Assembly: GCF_030518215.1 (NCBI RefSeq)
Contig: NZ_JAULRT010000052.1
Span: 124,001 to 188,000 of the forward strand
DNA: 64,000 nucleotides
Direction: 5' to 3'
Source of the DNA: Gilvimarinus algae
Lineage (GTDB): Bacteria; Pseudomonadota; Gammaproteobacteria; Pseudomonadales; Cellvibrionaceae
A model generated the notes under the pieces. The model did not search any database. It was given only the letters and a program-made list of their open reading frames with translations, and was not told the DNA's origin. A program made the position numbers and the translations under genes. Within the stretch, counting starts at the first letter, position 1. The number at the start of each line of letters is the position of its first letter. This document shows positions 17,719-25,152 of the stretch, piece after piece.

Positions 17719-18636
17719 TCAGGCACTGAACAGGTCATCGATGGATAGGTAGCGCTCCCCGGTATCGTAGCTGAATACCAGCACGCGGCTACCCGGTGCG
17801 AATTCCGCCTCTCGCTGTTTAACGGCGGCCAGACTGGCGCCGGAGGAAATGCCGACAAAAATCGCTTCTTTGCGCGCGCACTGGCGCGCCATCTCGAAGC
17901 TGTCTTCTTCGCTTACGGCGATGGTCCCATCGAGGGTGGTCTTATCGAGTATTTCCGGCACAAAGCCTGCGCCAATGCCCTGTAAACGGTGCAGCCCTTT
18001 TTCCTTGCCCGCGATCACCTGGGATTTCTCCGGCTCGACCGCGTAGGTTTTCAGGCTGGGAAACGCCTTTTTCAGCACCTCGCTGCAACCGGTAATGTGA
18101 CCGCCGGTGCCCACACCGGTAATCAAGTAATCGAGCCCCTCGGGAAAGTCATCAAGAATTTCCTTGGCGGTGGTATCGCGGTGGATCTTGACATTGGCGG
18201 GGTTGGTAAACTGTTGCGGCATCCAGCTGTTTGGGTAATCATCGCGCAGTTCGGTGGCTTTGGCGATCGCCCCGCCCATACCCTGTTCCTTGGGGGTTAG
18301 CACCAGCTCGGCACCCAGGGCTTTCATAATTTTGCGCCGCTCGATTGACATAGATTCTGGCATGGTAAGGATCAGCCGATAACCCCGTGAGGCGGCTACC
18401 ATGGCCAGGCCGATACCGGTATTGCCGCTGGTCGGCTCGATAATGACGCTGTCCTTTTTCAGCAAACCACGCTCTTCGGCGTCTTCGATCATGGCCAAGG
18501 CAATCCGGTCTTTGATGCTGGCGCCGGGGTTGAAGCGTTCGGCTTTCATCCAGACCTCAATGTCGGGCCTAAACAAATGATTAATGCGGATATGGGGGGT
18601 ATTGCCGATGGTGTCGAGAATGCTGTTGACCTTCAT
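17719..18636 (-). CDS. cysK: Cysteine synthase A (O-acetylserine sulfhydrylase)
   Basis: PLP enzyme that makes cysteine from O-acetylserine and sulfide. The 305-residue protein carries the PLP lysine at Lys42 ([12 protein letters not shown]), the substrate loop TSGNTG at residues 69-74, the phosphate-binding [10 protein letters not shown], and the C-terminal [10 protein letters not shown] strong AAGGAG ribosome site precedes the ATG and a good terminator follows, so it is probably a single-gene unit. CysK rather than CysM is suggested by length and by [10 protein letters not shown]-like loop context; that split is less sure than the family. Confidence 0.93.
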   Translation of the reverse strand: MKVNSILDTIGNTPHIRINHLFRPDIEVWMKAERFNPGASIKDRIALAMIEDAEERGLLKKDSVIIEPTSGNTGIGLAMVAASRGYRLILTMPESMSIERRKIMKALGAELVLTPKEQGMGGAIAKATELRDDYPNSWMPQQFTNPANVKIHRDTTAKEILDDFPEGLDYLITGVGTGGHITGCSEVLKKAFPSLKTYAVEPEKSQVIAGKEKGLHRLQGIGAGFVPEILDKTTLDGTIAVSEEDSFEMARQCARKEAIFVGISSGASLAAVKQREAEFAPGSRVLVFSYDTGERYLSIDDLFSA

Positions 18637-18710
18637 TGTTCTGCTCCTTACGCCAAAATATGCCTGAACCCGGGCTGATGCCCCTGGAGTCCGCTAAAGG
18701 GTGGAATGCT

Positions 18711-18728
18711 CGCCCGCCTTGGCGGGCG
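18711..18728 (-). terminator. Hairpin behind the M61-like protease gene
   Basis: CGCCCGCC-TT-GGCGGGCG is a perfect eight-pair inverted repeat about 60 bases after the stop of the gene at 18787. It has no clear T-run, so termination is likely but not certain. Confidence 0.45.
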
Positions 18729-18786
18729 ATGGCTGACCATTCTATCTGAGCCGCCGCCGCGGCAGAAGGGCGCTGCCAAGGTGAGT

Positions 18787-20025
18787 CTAGCGCAGCAAAG
18801 GGGTATCGAGCGTCTTCGGTGCCCGGCCGATCAGGGCTTCGACGATGTCAGTCAATTCTTCCAGGTTGACCCGCTTTTCTTTCATCATGGCTCGGGTGGC
18901 ATCGTCCAGCGACTTGCGATTTTCGGTCGCCGCTTTGATTTCGTCATCGAGCTCGTCAAACAGTAAGGCGGCCCTGGCGGTGCGCTCACCGCTGGATGAT
19001 TTGCCGCGCAGTGACTTCACATCCTTGCTCCAGTCCGTTAGCCAGTCGACCACCAGTTGGCGACGCTCGTCCGTCAGGCCGCCGGCGCGGTGCAAGATGG
19101 CGTAAGAGTAATACTCGGCCAGACCCTCGGTGATCCAGTCGTCCTCGCCCTCGTCAGTGATGCCGGTGATGGTGTGAAAGAGCTCGTGCAAGAGGGTGCT
19201 GGTGCCATTTTCACTGACCATAGGCCGGTCGGCATGGACAAACAGGGAGTTGGGGCCGGACAGGCCGCCACGCCACATGGGGTCACCGGCACCGACGATC
19301 AGGATTTTTTCCGGCGTCTCGCCGACCACTTCGCGGATGGTGGGCCAGTTGAGCAGGATAAAACTGAGAACATCCAAACGCTTCACGGCGTTGCCAAGCG
19401 GTGCACTAACAGCGATATGGGTATCGGGGAGACGCTCGCGCCGGGTGCCGAGCTTGCCGGCAATCATCCAGCCGGTGGGCCGGTCAAAGCGTCTCTCGGG
19501 GTCATCTACGGTAAAGCTGCTGTCCTCGTTTTTGTGCCAGCCGCTGTTGGCGGTGCGCCAGTCGTCGGGCAGGGTAAACGTCAGCCTGGCCTTGCTTTGG
19601 GCGCCCTTGAGGGTCACAACACTGGCCGGAGGTACCAGGTCGTCTCCACGGAAAATGGCAAAGTCTTTCTCCCGCAGAGCGTCGTAGCCACCGTCGTCGC
19701 GTTTGTGCGCTATGGTGACGTCCAGGCTAAAGCGGGCGTCTTTTTCCGGCGGCTGCCAAAGGGCGCGCCCGTCTTCAACCGATAGCTTGCCGTTGGCCTC
19801 GATATTTTGATGGAAATCCTTGTCCAGATTAAAGTCCATTTCCTTGATGAGGCTGGCGTCCGGGATGCTGATCGTGACGTGAGCGAACTCTTCACTGTCG
19901 GCCAGGTTGACGTGGTAGTGCAGGTCATAGTACTCGTCGCTGGCCTCGGCGGTCAGAGTAAAAAGGGCCAGTAGCAGGTAAAAAGGAAAACACAGGCGGG
20001 GGAGGGCGGCGTGCAATCGCGTCAT
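18787..20025 (-). CDS. Secreted M61/gluzincin-like metalloprotease
   Basis: The 412-residue precursor has a signal peptide (PFYLLLALFTLTAEA), an N-terminal beta-rich region and a zinc-protease motif HELFH at about residues 280-284, followed by WITEGLAEYYSY where Glu300 should be the third zinc ligand. This is the arrangement of M61/M1-type gluzincins, and the N-terminal half resembles the beta domain of M61 glycyl aminopeptidases. I chose ATG 20025 because it gives the signal peptide; the open frame extends 15 codons upstream. Substrate is unknown. It diverges from the HPP gene. Confidence 0.75.
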   Translation of the reverse strand: MTRLHAALPRLCFPFYLLLALFTLTAEASDEYYDLHYHVNLADSEEFAHVTISIPDASLIKEMDFNLDKDFHQNIEANGKLSVEDGRALWQPPEKDARFSLDVTIAHKRDDGGYDALREKDFAIFRGDDLVPPASVVTLKGAQSKARLTFTLPDDWRTANSGWHKNEDSSFTVDDPERRFDRPTGWMIAGKLGTRRERLPDTHIAVSAPLGNAVKRLDVLSFILLNWPTIREVVGETPEKILIVGAGDPMWRGGLSGPNSLFVHADRPMVSENGTSTLLHELFHTITGITDEGEDDWITEGLAEYYSYAILHRAGGLTDERRQLVVDWLTDWSKDVKSLRGKSSSGERTARAALLFDELDDEIKAATENRKSLDDATRAMMKEKRVNLEELTDIVEALIGRAPKTLDTPLLR

Positions 20026-20226
20026 AAAATATTCCAACTCTTTGTTTAAAAAAAGAAAAATTTCTCTCAAATAATTTGTCTTTTACCGTTCTCACTTCGA
20101 TACCCGCTAACGCAAAGAGTTTGCCAGAAATTTCAAAGCGCTGGCCGGGAATACAGGGCACTTGCCGTTGGGTGGAGGCTACCCTAGTATGCACCACTTT
20201 TGTGCGCATATTGAGAGGCGGGCTTA

Positions 20227-21150
20227 ATGGGGCGATTATGGGCATTGCTGGGTGTGGAATCCAACACGACCAGCCATAGGGAAAAACTGATTTCCGGGCT
20301 TGGCGCGTTTTGTGGCATTGGCTGCGTGTGGTTCGTATCATCGGCGCTGCTCGGACCAGCCGGCTCGGTGTTAATGCTCGCCTCCATGGGCGCCTCGGCG
20401 GTGCTGCTGTTCGCCGTTCCCCACGGCACCTTGTCTCAGCCGTGGCCCGTGCTGGGTGGGCATCTGTTATCGGCGGCGGTGGGCGTGAGCTGTCAGTGGT
20501 ACTTGGGTCAATTCTTTTGGGCGCCCGCCCTTGCCGTAGGCCTGGCAGTGACTGCCATGTGCTATTTTCGCTGTATCCATCCCCCCGGTGGCGCCACGGC
20601 GCTGGCGGCTGTCATTGGCGGGCCGGAGGTTCACGCCCTGGGCTTCGGCTATATATTGGTGCCGGTCGCTTTGAACGTTGTGGCGATTTTTATCGCTGCA
20701 GCGGTGTTTAATAACCTGTTTTACTGGCGACGCTATCCGGTGTCCCTGATGCGCGCGTCCAAGCCGGCGGCCTCCGCCCCCAGCCTGACTCACGAAGACT
20801 TTGCCGCGGCTATGCACTCTTTGGATACCTATGTGGACGTTAGCTCCGAGGAGCTGGCGCAGATTTTCGACCGTGCCTGGGCGCATGCTCAGGAAGTTCG
20901 CTCTGATTCTCTGACATTGACAAAGGGTTGCTATTACAGCAATGGCGAGCTGGGCGATCGATGGTGCGTGCGCCAGATATTCGATGCCGATAACAACCTT
21001 TCCGACGATAGGGCGCGCCTTATTTACCGCAATGTTGCGGGCGCCAGCGATGAGCAGACGGTAATGTGCACGGTGCAGGCTTTTCGCCAATGGGCCCGCT
21101 TTCGGGTCGACCATAAAAACGGCCGCTGGGTAAGGGTGACTGATCGCTAG
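20227..21150 (+). CDS. HPP-family integral membrane protein
   Basis: The first 175 residues form five to six hydrophobic segments with the defining motif RCIHPPGGATALAAVIGG, then a soluble C-terminal half (about residues 180-307) without a CBS pair. HPP proteins are small membrane proteins; one cyanobacterial plastid-type member transports nitrite, but most have no known substrate. The C-terminal part contains SLDTYVDVSSEELAQIFDRAW and I do not recognise it. It begins at ATG 20227, reading away from the protease gene. Confidence 0.82.
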   Translation: MGRLWALLGVESNTTSHREKLISGLGAFCGIGCVWFVSSALLGPAGSVLMLASMGASAVLLFAVPHGTLSQPWPVLGGHLLSAAVGVSCQWYLGQFFWAPALAVGLAVTAMCYFRCIHPPGGATALAAVIGGPEVHALGFGYILVPVALNVVAIFIAAAVFNNLFYWRRYPVSLMRASKPAASAPSLTHEDFAAAMHSLDTYVDVSSEELAQIFDRAWAHAQEVRSDSLTLTKGCYYSNGELGDRWCVRQIFDADNNLSDDRARLIYRNVAGASDEQTVMCTVQAFRQWARFRVDHKNGRWVRVTDR

Positions 21151-21197
21151 TGGTGAGTTCGATAGCGAAGGCAGGACAGCGCCTACGGTAGTCAGAT

Positions 21198-21223
21198 AAA
21201 AAAAGGGGCCGCAAATGCGGCCC
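21198..21223 (-). terminator. Intrinsic terminator (second of a tandem pair)
   Basis: Minus strand GGGCCGC-ATTT-GCGGCCC, then C and seven T residues. It is 75 bases beyond another minus-strand terminator and has no protein gene upstream on its strand. Confidence 0.85.
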
Positions 21224-21272
21224 AATGGGGGAGGGTGATGTAACCGCGAGTGCGGCTGTCATCGAAGGGAAG

Positions 21273-21295
21273 AAAAAGGGGCCAGGGTATGGCCC
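21273..21295 (-). terminator. Intrinsic terminator (first of a tandem pair)
   Basis: Minus strand GGGCCA-TACCC-TGGCCC, then C and five T residues. The flanking bases resemble those of the second terminator (both preceded by ATCACCCTC on the minus strand), suggesting a local duplication. Confidence 0.75.
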
Positions 21296-21495
21296 AACGA
21301 GGGTGATACGAAACTACTGTGAGGATCACTCCATGTCCCGGGCTGCAAACCCGGCAGAGACGGTTGCGCCAGAGACAAGGCGGGAGAGGGGCGGTCAGCG
21401 CTGTTGGCGGTGTTCACTAAAGTGTTCATACCCTTGCCTCTGGTTGTGGGTGACGAGAGCTTGATCTCGCCGCCCGCTCATTTGCTTCAGACTTG
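21273..21495 (-). ncRNA. Possible orphan minus-strand transcript, unknown function
   Basis: A sigma54-like sequence TGGCAC-GGTCA-TCGCT (minus strand, 21521-21506) has one mismatch to the -24/-12 consensus and would start RNA near 21495; a terminator closes it at 21273. The RNA would be about 220 bases with a strong CCGGGTTTGCAGCCCGG hairpin. It contains a 56-codon frame beginning ATG AAC ACT near 21428, Ser/Pro-rich and running into the terminator, so I favour a noncoding RNA. Support is indirect. Confidence 0.28.
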
Positions 21496-21642
21496 TCTGG
21501 CTTATAGCGATGACCGTGCCAGAATAAGAAAAATCAATAAAAACAATTAGTTACATGGTTTTAACGATATCTCCCGGGCCGTTGATTGGCCTGCCGTGGC
21601 CCTTTTTACAGGGACGATTTGTAGCTATTGCAAAAGGCGGGT

Positions 21643-21667
21643 AAAAAAGCGGCGGGCCAGGCCCGCC
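21643..21667 (-). terminator. Intrinsic terminator of the pectate lyase gene
   Basis: Minus strand GGCGGGC-CTG-GCCCGCC followed by GC and six T residues, 34 bases after the stop of the PL1 gene. Confidence 0.85.
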
Positions 21668-21700
21668 GAAATATTCAGCCCCTAGAGGCAGAGGAGAGGA

Positions 21701-22861
21701 TCAAGGGGTGATAGGCAAGCATTCATTAATTTTGCCGCTGCCGGCGTAAAGGGTGACGTGGGCTTTTACCTCGGAGGCAGGCATGGCGGTGTACTCGTAA
21801 GCCGGTGTGTAGCTGACGGTGGATTCGAGGTCCGTGCCTGGGCCGGCGATGATGTCGCCGCCGCTGGGGTTGCTCCAGCTGATATTGGTGTAGAGGTTAC
21901 CGGCCAGATCCCAGTAGCCCACTTCGCTGGAGTAAAAACTGACAATGGGGTTTTGCACGTTTTCAAATACAGTGCCCTCTACGCGGATGGTCGCGCCCAT
22001 GCGCGAATTGACAGCGGTAGAAGAAACGTCTTTATAGACATTATTGAGAATGTGCGCCTCGCCAAAACGAAACAGCGGCATACGCGAACTGGCGTTTTCC
22101 CAGTAGTTGGCGTAGAAGGTGATACGCCTATGCGCATCATCGGTGTCACTGCTGCCCCACAGCGATGTTTTCCAGCTGTCGTGCAGGTAGTTGTAGGAGA
22201 TGGTCACATTGTCCACGTTGCGTTTTCCGCTGACCAGCTCGTCGTAGTAGTCCTTGTCGGAATCCAGCGTGTTGTAAATCTCGTTGTGATCAATCCAAAT
22301 GTTGCTCGCGGGGCCTTCGAGGCTGATGCCGTCTTTTTCTCCGGTGTCTACAAAGCGGATGGTCAGATTGCGGATGACGATGTTGCTGGCATCCTTGACC
22401 TTGATACCGATGCCGTCCAGCAGAGCGTTGTTGTCAACGCCGATAATAGACACATCGGCCATGTCGGTGACTTCAAACTTGTCTGTGCCCGAATTCTCTG
22501 GCGTGAGGGTGCCGTCGACAAAAATAGTGAGCGGGTCGCTGCCTTTGCCCGCCAGCGCCTGTACCAGCTCGGCACCTGTACTGACCGTCACCGTATCACC
22601 GCCGCTGCCGCCTGTGGTGCCGTCGCCCAGGCTGGCAAAGCCGACCACGGTGTTCATGGCATCGCAGTGCGACAGCTCAGAGCTGCTCGAACTGGATTGA
22701 CTGGAGGCCGCAGATGAGCTTGAAGAGCTGACACTACTGGACGAGCTGCGATCACTGGAAGAGCCGCCGTTTGAGCTCGAGCCCGTGGGCCCGCCACCGC
22801 CGCCGCAGGCACCGAGCAAGGTGCTCAGCACCAGAGCACTGGAAAGAGATACTGCTTTCAT
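21701..22861 (-). CDS. Pectate lyase, polysaccharide lyase family 1, lipoprotein
   Basis: Cleaves polygalacturonate by beta-elimination in the presence of calcium. The 386-residue precursor has a lipoprotein signal ending LLGAC (Cys about residue 19), then Gly and a serine-rich linker (about 25-62) typical of Cellvibrionaceae surface enzymes. The parallel beta-helix domain shows the PL1 signature WIDHNEIYN with downstream Asp residues for calcium, and the catalytic-arginine motif RMPLFRFGEAHILNN. ATG 22861 is chosen because it starts the signal peptide; the upstream 12 codons are not needed. It has its own terminator and reads in the same direction as the lipoprotein and receptor genes. Confidence 0.92.
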   Translation of the reverse strand: MKAVSLSSALVLSTLLGACGGGGGPTGSSSNGGSSSDRSSSSSVSSSSSSAASSQSSSSSSELSHCDAMNTVVGFASLGDGTTGGSGGDTVTVSTGAELVQALAGKGSDPLTIFVDGTLTPENSGTDKFEVTDMADVSIIGVDNNALLDGIGIKVKDASNIVIRNLTIRFVDTGEKDGISLEGPASNIWIDHNEIYNTLDSDKDYYDELVSGKRNVDNVTISYNYLHDSWKTSLWGSSDTDDAHRRITFYANYWENASSRMPLFRFGEAHILNNVYKDVSSTAVNSRMGATIRVEGTVFENVQNPIVSFYSSEVGYWDLAGNLYTNISWSNPSGGDIIAGPGTDLESTVSYTPAYEYTAMPASEVKAHVTLYAGSGKINECLPITP

Positions 22862-22901
22862 GAATGGATTCTCAATCTGTTGCCGTTCCCGTGGCATGAA
22901 A

Positions 22902-22929
22902 TAAAGCGGCGGGGGTAAGCCCCCGCCGC
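22902..22929 (-). terminator. Intrinsic terminator of the three-domain lipoprotein gene
   Basis: Minus strand GCGGCGGGGG-CTTA-CCCCCGCCGC, a ten-pair GC stem, followed by TTTATTT, directly after the stop at 22939. Confidence 0.85.
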
Positions 22930-22938
22930 TGCGTCGTT

Positions 22939-25086
22939 TTACGGCGCGATCTCTTCGATCATGATGTTGTCGAATTCGATCGTCACTGTATTTTCACCGG
23001 GTGCGGCGTAGAGGCCCACATACCAGCTGTCACTGTCCGGTGTGGCATTGAAGTCCGTGGTGCTGTTGGCCTGTTCAAAGGTCACGCCGTCTTTTGAGTA
23101 GTAACGCTTAAGGCGCTTGTTGTCACCGTCATCATAGATTTCGATGCGCACATAGTCACCGACTTCGAGCTCGCTGATGTTGGAGCGTGAGCGGCTGCCG
23201 TCGGGCTTCATCTGCGCGCGTGAACCAATCAACTCAGCCGGGTCGCCGTCCACATAAAAACCGGCATCGGCCCAACCCGAAAGCTCGGCGTAGTCTCCCA
23301 CCGGTGTCATGTCTTCCATGATCATGATGCCAAAGCGGTAGGCGTTACCCGCGCCCACATCGGCGCCAGTGATGTTGGAGATTTGCGCGGTAAACATAAA
23401 GTCGCTCATCTCCACCATTTGCCCGGCAAAGAACAGGTTGTGGTTGGAGGAGGACAGGTTGCCGCCGCTGGCCGTCAGGGTGACTGACATGTCGGTGTTT
23501 TCGGTTATTTCACCACTCGGGGCAATGTCCGCTTCGCCGGCGAGGTTGAGGGTGTAGGGTGCCCAGGCAGCGCCTGAACCATCCTCAATGTACTCGATGG
23601 TAAAGTCTTCAATGGTCAGGTTGCCAACGCGGCTATCGGCCCGAAGCTGTAAGAAAGAGCTGTTGGTACCGATTTCTGGTTCGAGTACCAGCTCGTGCGG
23701 GAAGGAGGCAATGTCATCCGGCGTCAGTTCCACATGCTTGGAATCGCCGCCGTGAATGGAGTTGCCGGAGCTTGTGGTGTTGTTGTCGATGTACAGCTGG
23801 AATTTACCCGGATCGGCCGGATCGGCACTGGTAAAATCGCTGATGGTAAGGCGGATGCGGTAGGGAATCGACAGGTCGATATCGCCGGACGGCTGTACAC
23901 CCTCGGCGCTGGCCACACCGGTATCGCCGATGGTAAAGCGCGCGTTATTCAGGCTCAAGGCGCCATTTTCAATGGTAATTCGGCTACTGCCGCTGGTCAC
24001 CTTGTAGAAAGGGTCTGTGCGATCAGAGGAAATCGACAGGAAGTCGGCCTCGTCATTTTCACCAAAGAAAGTTTCCGCGTCGTCGGAAAAATCCAGAGTC
24101 AGCGGCAAGCCGGTGAAAGGTGTACCTTCATTGGGCTCGACCGGGGCATTGTTGTCGTCGCCGCCGGTGATGGGGTTGACGAACTTATAATTGGAATCTT
24201 TGCCGGCGCAATCGGGTTGCGGGTTGTTGCCGATATCGCTTTGGTACTCTATGACCAGGTCGTCAAATACCGCCCAGCCGCCACTGGAAACGCGCATGGC
24301 GATAAAGGAGTTTTCGGTGCCGACCAACTCTGGCTTGGAGGCCACCAGGGCACCACCGCTTTGCAAGGTGGTATCGCCGGGAATGTTAATCTCAACACGT
24401 TGACCGGGCACCAGGGTGTTGACGGGCTGGTTAAAAATGCGCGAGCCGACGTTGCCGCCGCCGTGGATGGAGCTGGCTTCGCTGGTGGTATTGTTGTCGA
24501 CGTAAATTTGAAAGTCACTGGAGCTGGCGGTGTCGGGCACGGCCACCACACAGAAAGAAATTCGGTAGTCTTGGGACAAGTCCAGCTCGCCCCAGCTCAG
24601 CCCCTCATCGATGCCATCGCCGGGGGTCGAGTCTTTACGCGCAATAGCGACATCACCGGCGAGCGGCGATACGGTTTGGGCAAGGGTAAAGCGCGCATCG
24701 CCCAAGCGCATTTTTTGGTCGGCATCGGCAGTGATCCAGTTGCCGCCCTCTGCGTCGACGCTGCCATCTTCCATAAACACGCCGGCCATGGAGAAATAGA
24801 AATTGTCTTCGCCCTCTTCGGCCTCGCTGGCCAGGCTCTTGTATGCCGCCGTAAAAAAGCTTTCGGTATCACTTGCGCCAAAGTCTTCAACAACGGGGAG
24901 TGGCGTATTGGTGATGCTGGGCAGGTCGCCGCCACCATCTCCGCCGCCATCGCCCCCGCCATCACCCGGATCGGGGTTTTCAATATTGATAATGATGTCG
25001 GGCGAGCTGGAATCGGGCTCGCTGCCGCAACCTGCAAGTATCGAGCTGGTAATGATCAATGAGCTCAGAAGTCCTAGCTTGTTCAT
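22939..25086 (-). CDS. Large surface lipoprotein with two repeated domains, pectin locus
   Basis: I do not recognise a named family. The 715-residue precursor has a lipoprotein signal (SSILAGC, Cys about residue 20), an acidic linker with GDGGGDGGGDGGGD, then two related domains of about 190 residues. Each contains a line of the type FQIYVDNNTTSEASSIHGGG / FQLYIDNNTTSSGNSIHGGD and ends with a strand like VFDDLVIEYQ / TIEDFTIEYI. The third domain (about 535-715) is a jelly-roll of the concanavalin/DUF1349 kind (FRFGIMIM-like, VRIEIYDDGDNKRLKRYYSKDG). It lies between the receptor and the lyase, so binding of pectin fragments at the cell surface is the best inference. ATG 25086 follows AAGG at good spacing. 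Confidence 0.78.
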   Translation of the reverse strand: MNKLGLLSSLIITSSILAGCGSEPDSSSPDIIINIENPDPGDGGGDGGGDGGGDLPSITNTPLPVVEDFGASDTESFFTAAYKSLASEAEEGEDNFYFSMAGVFMEDGSVDAEGGNWITADADQKMRLGDARFTLAQTVSPLAGDVAIARKDSTPGDGIDEGLSWGELDLSQDYRISFCVVAVPDTASSSDFQIYVDNNTTSEASSIHGGGNVGSRIFNQPVNTLVPGQRVEINIPGDTTLQSGGALVASKPELVGTENSFIAMRVSSGGWAVFDDLVIEYQSDIGNNPQPDCAGKDSNYKFVNPITGGDDNNAPVEPNEGTPFTGLPLTLDFSDDAETFFGENDEADFLSISSDRTDPFYKVTSGSSRITIENGALSLNNARFTIGDTGVASAEGVQPSGDIDLSIPYRIRLTISDFTSADPADPGKFQLYIDNNTTSSGNSIHGGDSKHVELTPDDIASFPHELVLEPEIGTNSSFLQLRADSRVGNLTIEDFTIEYIEDGSGAAWAPYTLNLAGEADIAPSGEITENTDMSVTLTASGGNLSSSNHNLFFAGQMVEMSDFMFTAQISNITGADVGAGNAYRFGIMIMEDMTPVGDYAELSGWADAGFYVDGDPAELIGSRAQMKPDGSRSRSNISELEVGDYVRIEIYDDGDNKRLKRYYSKDGVTFEQANSTTDFNATPDSDSWYVGLYAAPGENTVTIEFDNIMIEEIAP

Positions 25087-25152
25087 AACAGTTACCTTCA
25101 TTATTGTGAGTCGTGGCCGGCGCCCGGCGCCGGATGATAGTTGCCTGTTCGC

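Larger units (their letters stand above)
21151..21700. other. 550-base gap without a convincing protein gene
   Basis: The stretch between the HPP gene and the pectate lyase holds three intrinsic terminators that all work on the minus strand and one sigma54-like sequence on the same strand. The short open frames on both strands lack family features. A minus-strand RNA from about 21495 to 21273 would explain the two terminators at 21198-21295, which have no protein gene upstream of them. Confidence 0.6.

Noticed and set aside
21225-21464. 79-codon plus-strand frame in the gap after the HPP gene
   Set aside because: It crosses a terminator hairpin, has no ribosome site and no family features.
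23695-25062. 455-codon plus-strand frame opposite the three-domain lipoprotein
   Set aside because: Antisense shadow of a GC-rich gene; Gly/Val/Ala composition and no domain.
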